DNA from: Bacillus sp. NP157 | Lineage (GTDB): Bacteria; Pseudomonadota; Gammaproteobacteria; Xanthomonadales; Rhodanobacteraceae | DNA: 64,000 nucleotides | NCBI GenBank assembly: GCA_018889975.1 | Contig: CP076546.1 | Location: 62,001-126,000, forward strand | Reading direction: 5' to 3' | In this document: positions 33,835 through 42,077 of the stretch, one piece after another | Numbering within the stretch: position 1 is the first letter of the stretch | Layout: the number at the start of each line of letters is the position of its first letter | Made by a program: the position numbers and the translations under genes | Notes under the pieces: generated by a model | What the model was told of the DNA's origin: nothing | The model's database searches: none | The model's input: only the letters and a program-made list of their open reading frames with translations

Positions 33835-35730
33835 TCAGTCCGCGCGCACCAGTGCGTTCTTCTTCATCGCCTCGGCGAGCACGGCGGCGACCTTCTCGTT
33901 CGCCTTGCGTGCTCTCTCCGCCTGGGCCTGGCCCCACTCGGCTTCGGTGCGACCCTGCATGGCGCGTTCGCGGGCGACTTCACCCATCTGCCGGCCCACC
34001 TCGGCCTGTTCGCGGCCGATCGCGGCCTGGCCCTGGCTGTACGCGGCATCGTCGCGCGGGTGGCTCGGATCGGCGGCGCGCGTGGCGAGCTCGCCCTGGC
34101 GTTCGGCCAGCTTGTTCATCTTCGCTTCGAGCATCGCCTGGCGCTGGTCGAGTTCGGCTTCACGCTTCGGATCCATGCGCGGTTCCGGCGCGGCGTCCTT
34201 GAAGCCATCCTGGTAGATGGCGCGGATGCGTGCGAGGTAGGCCGGGTCGCGCAGCACCCAACGGCCGTCGTTGTTGGTGATGCTGATGTAACCGTTGCGC
34301 TCGCTGATCGATTCGAAGCGCGACGGGCCGTGGTCGTCCACCGTGAGGATGTCGGTGCCGTGCACGATGGGTGGCGCGGGCGGAGCCGGCGGGGCTTTCG
34401 GCGGTGCCGGCGGCGGGGGCGGTGCCGGCAGGCGCGTGGTGATCATCGGTGCGGGGGCAGCGGGCGCGGCGGGCGCGGCGGGCGCCGCCGGAGCGGCCGG
34501 TGTCGGCGGTGCTGGCGGTGCCGGCACGCCGTACATCGCGACGGCGGGCGCACTGCCGACACCCTTCTTGTCGACGATCACGGCGACGGCCGGTGCCGCG
34601 GGTGCGGGCGCGGCGGCCACCGCGGCTCGTGCGGCTGGCGTCAGCGATGCCGCGTGGACAGGCTTCGCCGCCGGCGATGCCTTGTCGACGATGACCGGCG
34701 TGTCGGCCTGCGCGGTGGTCGGTGCGCTCATCGGCGTGGCGACCTGCTGGTCGGCGGCGACGACGCGCCAGGGCAGGGCTGCGGCAACCGCGAGCGATGC
34801 GACGAGAAGCGTGGTGATGATGCGCGGACGGGCGTCCTGGGACTGGCCAAGCATGTCGAGTCTCCGTTTCAGGATGCGGAAGGTGGGGGAGGCACCGGGC
34901 AGGGCGTGGTGCGGATGGGGCATGACGCCGAGGCGCAGCAGGAGGCGGCCATAGGCGCCAGCCGCAAGCTGGCCACGGTCGACCGCCAGCGCGTCACACG
35001 CGGCTTCGCGGCACACGGCGTATTCGCGCACGGCGACGTGGGCCACGGGATGGAAAAAGAACAGGGTGCGGGCCAGTGCCGGGATGCCGCCGAGCAGCAG
35101 GTCGCCGCGGCGCACGTGGGCCAGCTCGTGCATCAGCGCCATCTCGCGCTCGTCGTCGGCAAGGCTGTCGTCGAGCGGAAGCAGGATGGTCGGGCGGAGC
35201 AGGCCGACGACCTGCGGCGAGTCGACTTCGGCGGACACAGCGAGGCGCGGCGAACGCGCGAGGCCGAGGGCGCGGGCACGCTGTGCGCACAGCGTTTCCA
35301 GGCGCACGTCGTCGTGCGGCATGGCACGCGCCACGATGTCCGACAGCCGACGCCAGCGCACGATGCCGATCGCCAGCTGCACGACGACCAGCGTGCCCCA
35401 TGCGACAAGCAACGCGGCGGGCCACGACCACGCCCACGTGTCGGCGGGCAGGCCGGCATCCGCAGGAACGAAGGTGGTCGCGGAAGGCAGCCCGGCGGCG
35501 ACGGTCGCAGTGGCCGGCGCGGCGGCCGGCAGCAGTGGTAGCCGGATCGTGCCCGGCACGAAGAACACCGCGATCATCTGCGCGGCGACCAGCCACCACA
35601 ACCACGAGCGGGTCGACGCGCTGAGCGAGCGCACGCTGCGGCAGAGCACCCAGACCACGGCGGCGAAGGCCAGCGCCTGCAGCGAGGCGGCGCCCAGGCG
35701 GTTCACGAAGGTATCGACGAAGGTATCCAT
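33835..35730 (-). CDS. M56 (BlaR1-like) membrane metallopeptidase with long linker and coiled coil
   Basis: 631 residues from ATG 35730, one base after the BlaI-type repressor stop. The N-terminal half has several membrane helices and the zinc motif HELAH at 201-205. A Pro/Ala-rich region of about 100 residues follows (near 365-470). A C-terminal section rich in Arg, Glu, Gln and Ala ('EAELDQRQAMLEAKMNKLAE' and similar) is probably a long coiled coil. BlaR1/MecR1 sensors use the peptidase to trigger removal of the BlaI repressor. The usual penicillin-binding sensor domain is absent here, so the signal is probably not a beta-lactam recognised in the classical way. Confidence 0.85.
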   Translation of the reverse strand: MDTFVDTFVNRLGAASLQALAFAAVVWVLCRSVRSLSASTRSWLWWLVAAQMIAVFFVPGTIRLPLLPAAAPATATVAAGLPSATTFVPADAGLPADTWAWSWPAALLVAWGTLVVVQLAIGIVRWRRLSDIVARAMPHDDVRLETLCAQRARALGLARSPRLAVSAEVDSPQVVGLLRPTILLPLDDSLADDEREMALMHELAHVRRGDLLLGGIPALARTLFFFHPVAHVAVREYAVCREAACDALAVDRGQLAAGAYGRLLLRLGVMPHPHHALPGASPTFRILKRRLDMLGQSQDARPRIITTLLVASLAVAAALPWRVVAADQQVATPMSAPTTAQADTPVIVDKASPAAKPVHAASLTPAARAAVAAAPAPAAPAVAVIVDKKGVGSAPAVAMYGVPAPPAPPTPAAPAAPAAPAAPAAPAPMITTRLPAPPPPPAPPKAPPAPPAPPIVHGTDILTVDDHGPSRFESISERNGYISITNNDGRWVLRDPAYLARIRAIYQDGFKDAAPEPRMDPKREAELDQRQAMLEAKMNKLAERQGELATRAADPSHPRDDAAYSQGQAAIGREQAEVGRQMGEVARERAMQGRTEAEWGQAQAERARKANEKVAAVLAEAMKKNALVRAD

Positions 35731-35731
35731 C

Positions 35732-36118
35732 TCAACGCCCCTTGCGCTTCGACTGCAACTGGCCGACCAGGGCTTCCAGTTCGGCCAGTTCGTTGTCGCT
35801 GACCTGGCCGCGTTCGGCCATCCATGCGACGAACGGCGAGACGGAGCCTTGCAGCGTGCGCTCGACGAAACGGGCGACGGCACCGGTCATCACTTCGCCG
35901 GCTTCGCCGGTGGCGCTGTAGCGGAAGGCGCCGTCGGCCTTGCGGCGGGTGAGGTAACCCTTCGCCCGCAGGCGTTCCATCATGGTCAGCACGGTGGAGC
36001 GGGCCAGGCCACGCGCTTCGCCGTAGGCGGCGCACACCTCGGCCACCGAACTCTTCGGCGTTTCCTCGATGTGCTGGAGCAGCGCCAGTTCCTGGTCGCC
36101 GATCGTCTTCCTGCTCAT
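35732..36118 (-). CDS. BlaI/MecI/CopY-family repressor
   Basis: 128 residues. Winged-helix N-terminus (LLQHIEETPKSSVAEVCAAY and ARSTVLTMMERLRAKGYLTR) and a dimerising C-terminus (ARFVERTLQGSVSPFVAWMA). BlaI-type repressors bind TACA-TGTA dyads and are cut when their M56 partner is activated; that partner is the next gene downstream. Two candidate operators lie just before this gene (36132-36173), suggesting autoregulation. No beta-lactamase gene lies nearby. Confidence 0.92.
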   Translation of the reverse strand: MSRKTIGDQELALLQHIEETPKSSVAEVCAAYGEARGLARSTVLTMMERLRAKGYLTRRKADGAFRYSATGEAGEVMTGAVARFVERTLQGSVSPFVAWMAERGQVSDNELAELEALVGQLQSKRKGR

Positions 36119-36131
36119 GCCACGCTCCTGA

Positions 36132-36173
36132 CTACAGATGTAGGCAGGATGCGCCTGACTACAGTTGTCGTCA
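36132..36173. promoter_or_regulatory. Two candidate BlaI operators
   Basis: CTACAGATGTAG (36132-36143) is a perfect dyad, and TGACTACAGTTGTCGTCA (36156-36173) is a near-perfect one. Both contain the TACA-N2-TGT core known for BlaI/MecI sites. They lie 14-55 bp upstream of the repressor start, where they would overlap its promoter. Confidence 0.6.
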
Positions 36174-36186
36174 ATAGCGCGGGGCG

Positions 36187-36217
36187 AAAAAAAACCCCTG
36201 CCGAATGGCAGGGGTCT
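36187..36217 (-). terminator. Intrinsic terminator of the HU-like gene
   Basis: On the minus strand, CCCCTGCC-ATTC-GGCAGGGG is followed by eight T. It lies about 45 bp after the HU-like stop and before the blaI-type operators, so it isolates the two transcripts. Confidence 0.88.
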
Positions 36218-36262
36218 TTCGGGTACCTCGTCGAACGCGGCGGGGTGAGCCGCCGCGAAAGA

Positions 36263-36658
36263 TCAGGCAGCCGCGTCCTTGAGCTTCTTGAGCGGACGGA
36301 CCTTGACCTTGACCGAGGCGGGCTTGGCGGCGAACCAGCGCTCTTCACCCGTGAACGGATCCTTGCCCTTGCGCTTCGGCTTGGCAGCCACGGCAACGGA
36401 GGTGATCTTCAGCAGGCCCGGCAGCGTGAACGTGCCAGCGCCCTTCTTGTGGACCGACGCGTTGATGGCGCCTTCGAGCGAGGCCAGGACGGCCTTCACG
36501 CTCTTCGAGTCCACGCCGCTCTGCTCGACGATGTGCGAGACCAGCGACGACTTCGACAACGGATCCTTGATCGGCTTGAGCGCTGCAGGCGCCTTCGCAG
36601 CCTTGGCGGGAGCCTTGGAAGCAGCCTTCTTCGCCGCCGTTTTTTTGGTAGTGGCCAT
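36263..36658 (-). CDS. HU-family DNA-binding protein with Lys/Ala-rich N-terminal tail
   Basis: 131 residues from ATG 36658 (MATTKKTAAKKAASKAPAKA); a start 15 bp upstream is less likely. The first 30 residues are a basic Lys/Ala tail like histone H1. The HU fold follows from 'LSKSSLVSHIVEQSGVDSKS' to the basic end 'VKVKVRPLKKLKDAAA'. The middle contains 'KGKDPFTGEERWFAAKPASV', the DNA-binding arm region, without the standard 'RNPQTG' text. It is longer than classical HU (about 90 residues) and is probably an additional nucleoid protein. It has its own terminator; its promoter should lie in 36659-36903. Confidence 0.88.
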   Translation of the reverse strand: MATTKKTAAKKAASKAPAKAAKAPAALKPIKDPLSKSSLVSHIVEQSGVDSKSVKAVLASLEGAINASVHKKGAGTFTLPGLLKITSVAVAAKPKRKGKDPFTGEERWFAAKPASVKVKVRPLKKLKDAAA

Positions 36659-36903
36659 GATATTCCTTGTCACTTTGATCGAATGAGGCGGCCCTGAAGG
36701 CCGGTGCCCAGCGGGCGACTCACTCTAGCGTTGCTTTGGTCCGCTGAAAATAGGGTCCGCGAAGTTTTTTCGTCCCAGATGCACCTTTTTTTCAGGGGCC
36801 GCGTGACGCGCTGCGGAAAAACCCCTTCCTCCAAGGCGGTAACCTTCGAACTCTGGCACGATGTTCCCACTCGCCTAACGCGCCCTGTGGTTACCCTAGG
36901 CCC

Positions 36904-37878
36904 ATGCCTTCCCTGATCGACAACCATGGCCGTACCAAGCGGAAATTGCGGATCTCGCTGACGGATCGCTGCAACTTTCGCTGTACGTATTGCATGCCGG
37001 AGCAGCCCGACTGGTTGCCCCGGGCAAGCCTGCTGTCGCGTGACGAGATCGTGCGGCTGGCTGGCCTGTTCGTCGACCAGGGCATCACCCAGGTGCGTCT
37101 CACCGGCGGCGAACCCTTGCTGCGCCGCGACCTGCTGGAGTGCGTGCGTGGCATCGCCGCGCTGCGCGAACGCGGGCTGGCGCGCCTGTCGATGACCACC
37201 AACGCGTCGCGCATCGCCCCGCTGGCAGCCGCGCTGGTCGAGGCCGGCATCGATGACTTCAACGTGAGCCTCGATGCCGTCGACGCGACGGTTTTCCGCC
37301 ACCTCACCAAACGCGAGGTGGCCCCGGTGCTCGACGGCATCCACGCGCTGCTCGATGCCGGTGCGAACGTGAAGCTCAACGCCGTCGTGGTGCGTGGCGA
37401 CAATGACAGCGAAGTCGTGCCGCTGCTCGAGTGGGCGATGGCGCGGAACCTGCCCCTGCGCTTCATCGAATACATGCCGCTGGACGCGCCCGGCCACTGG
37501 CGTCGCGACGCGGTGTTCAGCGAGGCGGAAATGCTTTCGGCGATCGCGGCAAGCCACCACGTCGAAGCCCTGCCGCGGCATAGCGATCCGGCGACCCCTT
37601 ACCAGGTCGACGGCCAGTATCCGCTGGGCATCATTTCCACCGTGTCCAATCCGTTCTGCAGCAGCTGCGACCGGCTGCGCCTGACCGCCACGGGCGAGCT
37701 GTTCACCTGCCTGTTCTCGCCGGTGGGCACGCCGCTGGGCGCGCGGATGCGCGGAGGCGACGATGACGACACGCTCACCGTGGCCGTGCGACGCGCGGTG
37801 TGGCTGAAAGAAGCCGGCTACGCCGCCCAGCCCGGGCCGGTCGAGCGGCCCATCACCATGCACGCCATGGGCGGCTGA
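36904..37878 (+). CDS. moaA: GTP 3',8-cyclase (molybdopterin biosynthesis protein A)
   Basis: 324 residues. Radical-SAM enzyme for the first step of molybdenum cofactor synthesis. The N-terminal cluster motif is Cys23, Cys27 and Cys30 in CNFRCTYC; the C-terminal cluster is in 'NPFCSSCDRLRLTATGELFT' plus a later Cys in LFTCLFS. The protein ends HAMGG, the C-terminal GG needed for activity. It is the first gene of a compact Moco operon. I looked for a moco riboswitch in the 245 bp upstream and saw no clear one. Confidence 0.96.
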   Translation: MPSLIDNHGRTKRKLRISLTDRCNFRCTYCMPEQPDWLPRASLLSRDEIVRLAGLFVDQGITQVRLTGGEPLLRRDLLECVRGIAALRERGLARLSMTTNASRIAPLAAALVEAGIDDFNVSLDAVDATVFRHLTKREVAPVLDGIHALLDAGANVKLNAVVVRGDNDSEVVPLLEWAMARNLPLRFIEYMPLDAPGHWRRDAVFSEAEMLSAIAASHHVEALPRHSDPATPYQVDGQYPLGIISTVSNPFCSSCDRLRLTATGELFTCLFSPVGTPLGARMRGGDDDDTLTVAVRRAVWLKEAGYAAQPGPVERPITMHAMGG

Positions 37879-37897
37879 CCCTTTCCGAGAGACCCGA

Positions 37898-38149
37898 ATG
37901 ACCCCGATCGTCTTTGAATTCTTTGCCAGCCTGGAGCGGCTTGCGGGCACGCGCGAACAGCGCATCGACGCTGCAGGCGACCTGCACACCATCGGCGACG
38001 CGGTGGGCCTGCTCGCCCGCCAGCGGCCTGAACTGGCGAGCGCGCTGGAACGCTGCGCCTGCGTGTCCGGCGACACCATCGTGCGCCGCGCCGACCCGCT
38101 GCCCGCCGACGGGCGGATCGCGCTGTTGCCGCCCGTCGCAGGAGGCTGA
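37898..38149 (+). CDS. moaD: Molybdopterin synthase sulfur carrier subunit
   Basis: 83 residues, ubiquitin-like, ending in GG (PPVAGG), which is adenylated and thiocarboxylated before sulfur is given to precursor Z in the MoaD-MoaE synthase. It lies between moaA (19 bp before) and moaE (3 bp after). Confidence 0.93.
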   Translation: MTPIVFEFFASLERLAGTREQRIDAAGDLHTIGDAVGLLARQRPELASALERCACVSGDTIVRRADPLPADGRIALLPPVAGG

Positions 38150-38152
38150 GTC

Positions 38153-38638
38153 ATGCCGGCCGATGTCCTGTCGCAGCAACCCATCGCCGTCGAGCCCTTG
38201 CTCGAACTCGATCGTCATCCCGAATGCGGCGGCATGGCCCTGTTCGTCGGTACGGTTCGCGACCATCATGAAGGCCGTGCCGTGAAGCACCTGGCCTACA
38301 CCGCGCACGAGCCACTGGCCGCGAAGGTGATCCGCGAAGTGGAAGAGGAGACGCGGCGTCGCTTCGGCGTGCCCTACGTGCGCATCGTGCACCGCCTGGG
38401 CGACCTGTCGATCGGCGACGTTGCGATCGTCTGCGTGGTCCGCGCGCCGCACCGGGCCGAGGCGTTCGACGCCTGCCGCCATGCGGTGGACGCCGTGAAA
38501 CACACGGCGCCGATCTGGAAGGAAGAGTTCTACGCGGACGGGACCAGTGCCTTCGTCGAAGGCTGTTGCATCCGCGACGACCTGGACGAGACCGCTGCGC
38601 GCCCCCATCGCCATCACTCGCACACGAGCCACGGATGA
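38153..38638 (+). CDS. moaE: Molybdopterin synthase catalytic subunit
   Basis: 161 residues. MoaE motifs: 'GGMALFVGTVRDHHEGRAVK', 'LAYTAHEPLAAKVIREVEEE', 'VRIVHRLGDLSIGDVAIVCV', and 'APIWKEEFYADGT' with the catalytic Lys. A His-rich tail follows. Forms the heterotetrameric synthase with MoaD. Its stop overlaps the moaC/moaB fusion start (ATGA). Confidence 0.94.
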   Translation: MPADVLSQQPIAVEPLLELDRHPECGGMALFVGTVRDHHEGRAVKHLAYTAHEPLAAKVIREVEEETRRRFGVPYVRIVHRLGDLSIGDVAIVCVVRAPHRAEAFDACRHAVDAVKHTAPIWKEEFYADGTSAFVEGCCIRDDLDETAARPHRHHSHTSHG

Positions 38639-39573
38639 AAGACGTCAGCCAGAAGCCTGATTCCAAACGCATCGCCCGGGCCACCGCGACCCTGCATGCA
38701 CCGGCGCATTGCATCGCGCTGCTGCGCAGTGGCGAGACCGAAAAAGGCGATCCGCTGAAGACGGCGCGGGTGGCCGGCATCCTTGCCGCCAAGCGCACCG
38801 ATGAACTGATCCCGTTGTGCCATCCGTTGCCGATCTACCGTGCCGACATCACCTACGAGCTGGCCGACACGGCCGTCCGGGTGATCGCCGAAGTGGAAAC
38901 CATCGGGCCGACCGGCGTCGAGATGGAAGCGCTGACCGCGGCGAGCCTTGCCGCGCTGACGCTCTACGACATGCTCAAGCCCTATGCCGAGCCGGACGAG
39001 CTGCACATCGAAGACTGCCGGCTGGAACGCAAGCTTGGCGGCAAGTCGCACTACCGCCGTACGCTGGCCCAGCCGCGCAGCGCCGCCGTGGTGGTGCTGT
39101 CGGACACGGTCGCCAGCGGCGCCAAGCCCGACACCGCTGGCGCATGGGTGCGCGACGCGCTGGAAACGGCGGGGTTCGCGCCGATCGAATACACCGTGCT
39201 GCCGGACGACGCCCATGTGCTCGGTAACGCGTTGCGCACGCTGCGCGACCGCGCCGTGGAACTGGTGATCACCGTCGGCGGCACCGGCCTCGGCCCGCGC
39301 GACATCACCGTCGACACGGTGAAGCCGCTGCTCGACGTCGAGATCCCCGGCATCATGGAAACGGCGCGGGCGTTCGGCCAGCAGCGCATGCCGTTCGCCA
39401 TGCTCTCGCGCGGCGTGGCGGGCTACGCGGGGCAGACCCTGATCCTGACCTTCCCGGGTAGCCGCGGCGGCGCGAGCGAGTCGCTCACGGCCACGCTGCC
39501 CGGCCTGGTCCACCTGCTGGAGACCGGCCGCACCGGCGGCAAGCATCCCGGCGGTTACGGCGAGGCTGGCTGA
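38635..39573 (+). CDS. moaCB: MoaC-MoaB fusion (cyclic pyranopterin monophosphate synthase and MogA/MoaB-like protein)
   Basis: 312 residues. Residues 1-150 are MoaC: VSQKPDSKR, Lys53 in AAKRTDELIP, CHPLPI at 62-67, GVEMEALTA with Glu96 and Glu98, and Lys137 in GGKS. From about 156 a MoaB/MogA domain follows: VLSDTVASGAKPDTAG, ITVGGTGLGPRDITVDTVKP, AMLSRGVAGY. MoaC completes precursor Z formation; MoaB/MogA-type domains adenylate molybdopterin. Fusion of the two is known in some bacteria. No separate moaC, moaB or mogA occurs in the operon. The ATG start at 38635 overlaps moaE. Confidence 0.93.
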   Translation: MKDVSQKPDSKRIARATATLHAPAHCIALLRSGETEKGDPLKTARVAGILAAKRTDELIPLCHPLPIYRADITYELADTAVRVIAEVETIGPTGVEMEALTAASLAALTLYDMLKPYAEPDELHIEDCRLERKLGGKSHYRRTLAQPRSAAVVVLSDTVASGAKPDTAGAWVRDALETAGFAPIEYTVLPDDAHVLGNALRTLRDRAVELVITVGGTGLGPRDITVDTVKPLLDVEIPGIMETARAFGQQRMPFAMLSRGVAGYAGQTLILTFPGSRGGASESLTATLPGLVHLLETGRTGGKHPGGYGEAG

Positions 39574-39574
39574 G

Positions 39575-40765
39575 ATGGCCTTGCTGCCGCTTGCCGAGGC
39601 ATTCGCGAGCTATCGACGCAGCGTGGCGCCGATCGGCACCCAGCGCGTGGCCGTCGAGCTGGCGCTCGGAGCGGTGCTGGCGGAGACACCACGGGCGCGC
39701 ATCGCGCTGCCGCGCTTCACCCAGAGTGCGCTCGACGGTTATGCGATCCGCAGCGCCGACGGCGACGCCGCTCGCGTGCTGGTGGGCAGCATCGCGGCGG
39801 GCGAACCGTCGAGCATCGCGCTAGGCGCGGGCGAAGCCATGCGTATCCTCACCGGCGGCATGCTTCCCGACGGCGCGGACAGCATCGCCCGGCAGGAAAT
39901 CGTCGAGCGGGTCGGCGACACCATCGTCATCGGCGCGCCGGTGCCACACGGCGAAGGCGTCCGCCACGAAGGTGAGGAATTGTCGGCGGGCACGCCGATC
40001 GCGCAGGCTGGCCAGCGCGTCACCGCCGGCATCCTCGCGGCGCTCGCGATGGCAGGCATCGATGTGGTCGAGGTGCATCGGCGCCCGCGCGTGGCCGTGC
40101 TGGTCACGGGTGACGAGGTGGTCCGGGTGGGAGAGCCGCTGGCACCGGGCAAGGTCTACGACGCTAACGGCCCGCTCCTGCGTGCGTGGTTCGTCGAACA
40201 GGGGTACGGCGAGCCCGTGGTCGCCTACGTCGCGGACGACGAAGCCGCGCTGGAAGAGGCGATGAGTGCCGCACTGGATAGCGCCGATCTGGTGGTCACC
40301 AGCGGCGGGGTATCGGTGGGTGATCGTGATTTCGTGCCGCTCGTGGCCGACCGGCTGGGCGTGCGCAAGGTGTTCTGGAAAGTGGCGCAGAAACCCGGCA
40401 AACCACTGTGGTTTGGCACCCGCGACGGCAAGGCGCTGCTGGGGATGCCCGGCAATCCGGCGGCGGTGCTGGTCTGCCTCGCGGTGCATGCACGCGCGGT
40501 GCTTGGCCACCTGGAAGGCGAAACGGCCGAACACCCTGCGTGGCGCCAAGGCGTGCTGGCAGGCGAGGTCGACGCCGACAACGAACGCGACCGCCTCGTG
40601 CGCATGCGCCTCGACCAGGGCGATGCGGTGTCGCGGCTGGCGCTGCTGCCGCGACAGGACTCACACATGCTGAGCAACCTCGCCTCGGCACATGCCCTGG
40701 TCTGGTTGCCCTCGCAGGCCACGCCGTTCGCCCCCGGCGACCGCGTGGCCTGGATTCCGATCTAG
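39575..40765 (+). CDS. moeA: Molybdopterin molybdenumtransferase
   Basis: 396 residues. MoeA inserts molybdate into adenylated molybdopterin. Motifs: 'FTQSALDGYAIRSAD', 'RILTGGMLPDGADSIARQE', 'VLVTGDEVVRVGEPLAPGKV', 'VVTSGGVSVGDRDFV', and 'KPGKPLWFGTRDGKALLGMP GN'-type sequence followed by a C-terminal beta domain. It starts one base after the moaCB stop and ends the Moco operon. Confidence 0.95.
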   Translation: MALLPLAEAFASYRRSVAPIGTQRVAVELALGAVLAETPRARIALPRFTQSALDGYAIRSADGDAARVLVGSIAAGEPSSIALGAGEAMRILTGGMLPDGADSIARQEIVERVGDTIVIGAPVPHGEGVRHEGEELSAGTPIAQAGQRVTAGILAALAMAGIDVVEVHRRPRVAVLVTGDEVVRVGEPLAPGKVYDANGPLLRAWFVEQGYGEPVVAYVADDEAALEEAMSAALDSADLVVTSGGVSVGDRDFVPLVADRLGVRKVFWKVAQKPGKPLWFGTRDGKALLGMPGNPAAVLVCLAVHARAVLGHLEGETAEHPAWRQGVLAGEVDADNERDRLVRMRLDQGDAVSRLALLPRQDSHMLSNLASAHALVWLPSQATPFAPGDRVAWIPI

Positions 40766-40832
40766 TGAGCGTAACGAGTACAGCGAGCCAGCCCTGACTC
40801 GATACCCGGTACCCGCTACGCTCTTGCAGCCC

Positions 40833-41198
40833 TTACCAGGCCTTCACATCCGACACGACGACCGTGTAGTCCGACATGTCTGGCGTGTAACGGAACAGAC
40901 GGCCGAGGTCGAAGTCGACGCCCTTGCCCGGTTCGATGTTGGAGGTGCCAGCCGGCCAGCCCTGCTTGCTGGCGATGACCTTGCCCGAGGCGTCCTTCGC
41001 GTCGATGCGGATCTGCGCGGCGGCGGCTTCGGTGCACTTGTTGACGAGGTTGCCCTTCATGCTGAAGCGCGGCTGGCCCGAGCCCTGCTGGAGCTTCACG
41101 GCGAACCCGTCGATGGCGAAATCCTTGGCGGCGCAAGCGGCCTGCGCGGACAGCGGGGCGGCGAGCATCAGCGCGGCGGCGATGGCGATCTTCTTCAT
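40833..41198 (-). CDS. Exported protein, FxLYD-like fold
   Basis: 121 residues. Signal peptide MKKIAIAAALMLAAPLSAQA, then Cys22 and a second Cys (VNKCTE) that may pair. The mature part ('FSMKGNLVNKCTEAAAAQIR', 'IDAKDASGKVIASKQGW', 'NIEPGKGVDFDLGRLF') has the alternation of the FxLYD Ig-like domain. Function unknown. It stands alone between moeA and rnhB, at a place where many relatives have dnaE after rnhB. Confidence 0.75.
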   Translation of the reverse strand: MKKIAIAAALMLAAPLSAQAACAAKDFAIDGFAVKLQQGSGQPRFSMKGNLVNKCTEAAAAQIRIDAKDASGKVIASKQGWPAGTSNIEPGKGVDFDLGRLFRYTPDMSDYTVVVSDVKAW

Positions 41199-41330
41199 GG
41201 TGTTCCCTGTTTCGATGGCTTATGACGACGCCCGTGGGGGCGTTAGCAGGGCTATCGGCCAGGTCGGCGGGGACTTTAGCCGGAAATGTGTTGGGTTGGG
41301 GGCGTCGCGTGGTCGCACGGGGAAAGGGCA

Positions 41331-41352
41331 TCGCGCGCAGGCGCGCTCCTAC
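41331..41352 (-). repeat. GTAG-type REP palindrome, solitary
   Basis: Minus-strand copy of GTAGGAGCGCGCCTGCGCGC in the 215-bp gap between the exported-protein gene and rnhB. No long repeat unit adjoins it, unlike the copies around valS. Confidence 0.72.
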
Positions 41353-41413
41353 AGGGGGTGTTCGTGCGGGGCAGCGTGGTCGCGAGGGGCGGGCGTTGCG
41401 GGGGGGCGGGGGG

Positions 41414-42067
41414 TTACAGGGCGGGGGCGAAGAGGTCGGCGATGGGTTCGCCGATGCCCTGGGGTTCGAACCAGCGTTTGACGGGGGCGAAGCTGCGACG
41501 GTGAGCGTCGCAGGGGCCGAGGCGTTCAAGGGCATCGAGATGCTCGGGCACGCCATAGCCCTTGTGCTTCGCGAAGCCGTAGCCGGGATGCCGCGCGTCG
41601 AGTTCGCGCATGTGCCGGTCGCGGCTGACCTTGGCCAGGATCGATGCGGCGCTGATCGCCGGTTCCGTCGCGTCGCCGCCGATCACCGCCTGGCCCGTGC
41701 AGGGCAGGGTGCGTGGCAGGCGATCGCCGTCGACCAGCGCCATCGTCGGTGCCAGCGACAGGCCGAGCAGGGCGCGGGTCATCCCGCTCATCGTGGCCTG
41801 GAAGATGTTGATCCGGTCGATTTCTTCACGCTCGACGAAGACCACCGCCCAGGCCAGCGCGCGTTCCACGATGCGGCCATAGAGCTTCTCGCGGGTCGCT
41901 TCGTCGAGCTGCTTGGAATCGTTCAGCCCGCGGATCACCCGCGCCGGGTCGAGGATCACCGCGGCGACCACCACCGGACCGGCGAGCGGCCCGCGGCCAG
42001 CCTCGTCCACGCCGGCGACGATGAGGTCCGGGCTGAGCTGGCGGGTCACGTTGGACTTGCTAGGCAT
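41414..42067 (-). CDS. rnhB: Ribonuclease HII
   Basis: 217 residues from ATG 42067 ([20 protein letters not shown]). Cuts RNA in RNA-DNA hybrids, including single ribonucleotides. Motif [15 protein letters not shown] carries the Asp-Glu pair; the other acids lie in 'ALVDGDRLP' and '[12 protein letters not shown]'. It follows lpxB by 10 bp as in E. coli and ends the lpx block. Longer reading upstream would overlap lpxB. Confidence 0.95.
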   Translation of the reverse strand: MPSKSNVTRQLSPDLIVAGVDEAGRGPLAGPVVVAAVILDPARVIRGLNDSKQLDEATREKLYGRIVERALAWAVVFVEREEIDRINIFQATMSGMTRALLGLSLAPTMALVDGDRLPRTLPCTGQAVIGGDATEPAISAASILAKVSRDRHMRELDARHPGYGFAKHKGYGVPEHLDALERLGPCDAHRRSFAPVKRWFEPQGIGEPIADLFAPAL

Positions 42068-42077
42068 GCGCCGCAGC

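Noticed and set aside
34378-34640. Low-complexity GC-rich stretch read as a separate repeat element
   Set aside because: It is the Pro/Ala-rich linker of the M56 peptidase and remains in frame.
36659-36903. Possible molybdenum cofactor riboswitch before moaA
   Set aside because: I could not recognise the conserved elements by eye; covariance-model search would be needed. The gap only clearly needs to hold the moaA and HU promoters.
36670-38184. 504-codon minus-strand frame opposite moaA/moaD
   Set aside because: Antisense to MoaA with both cluster motifs; no recognisable product.
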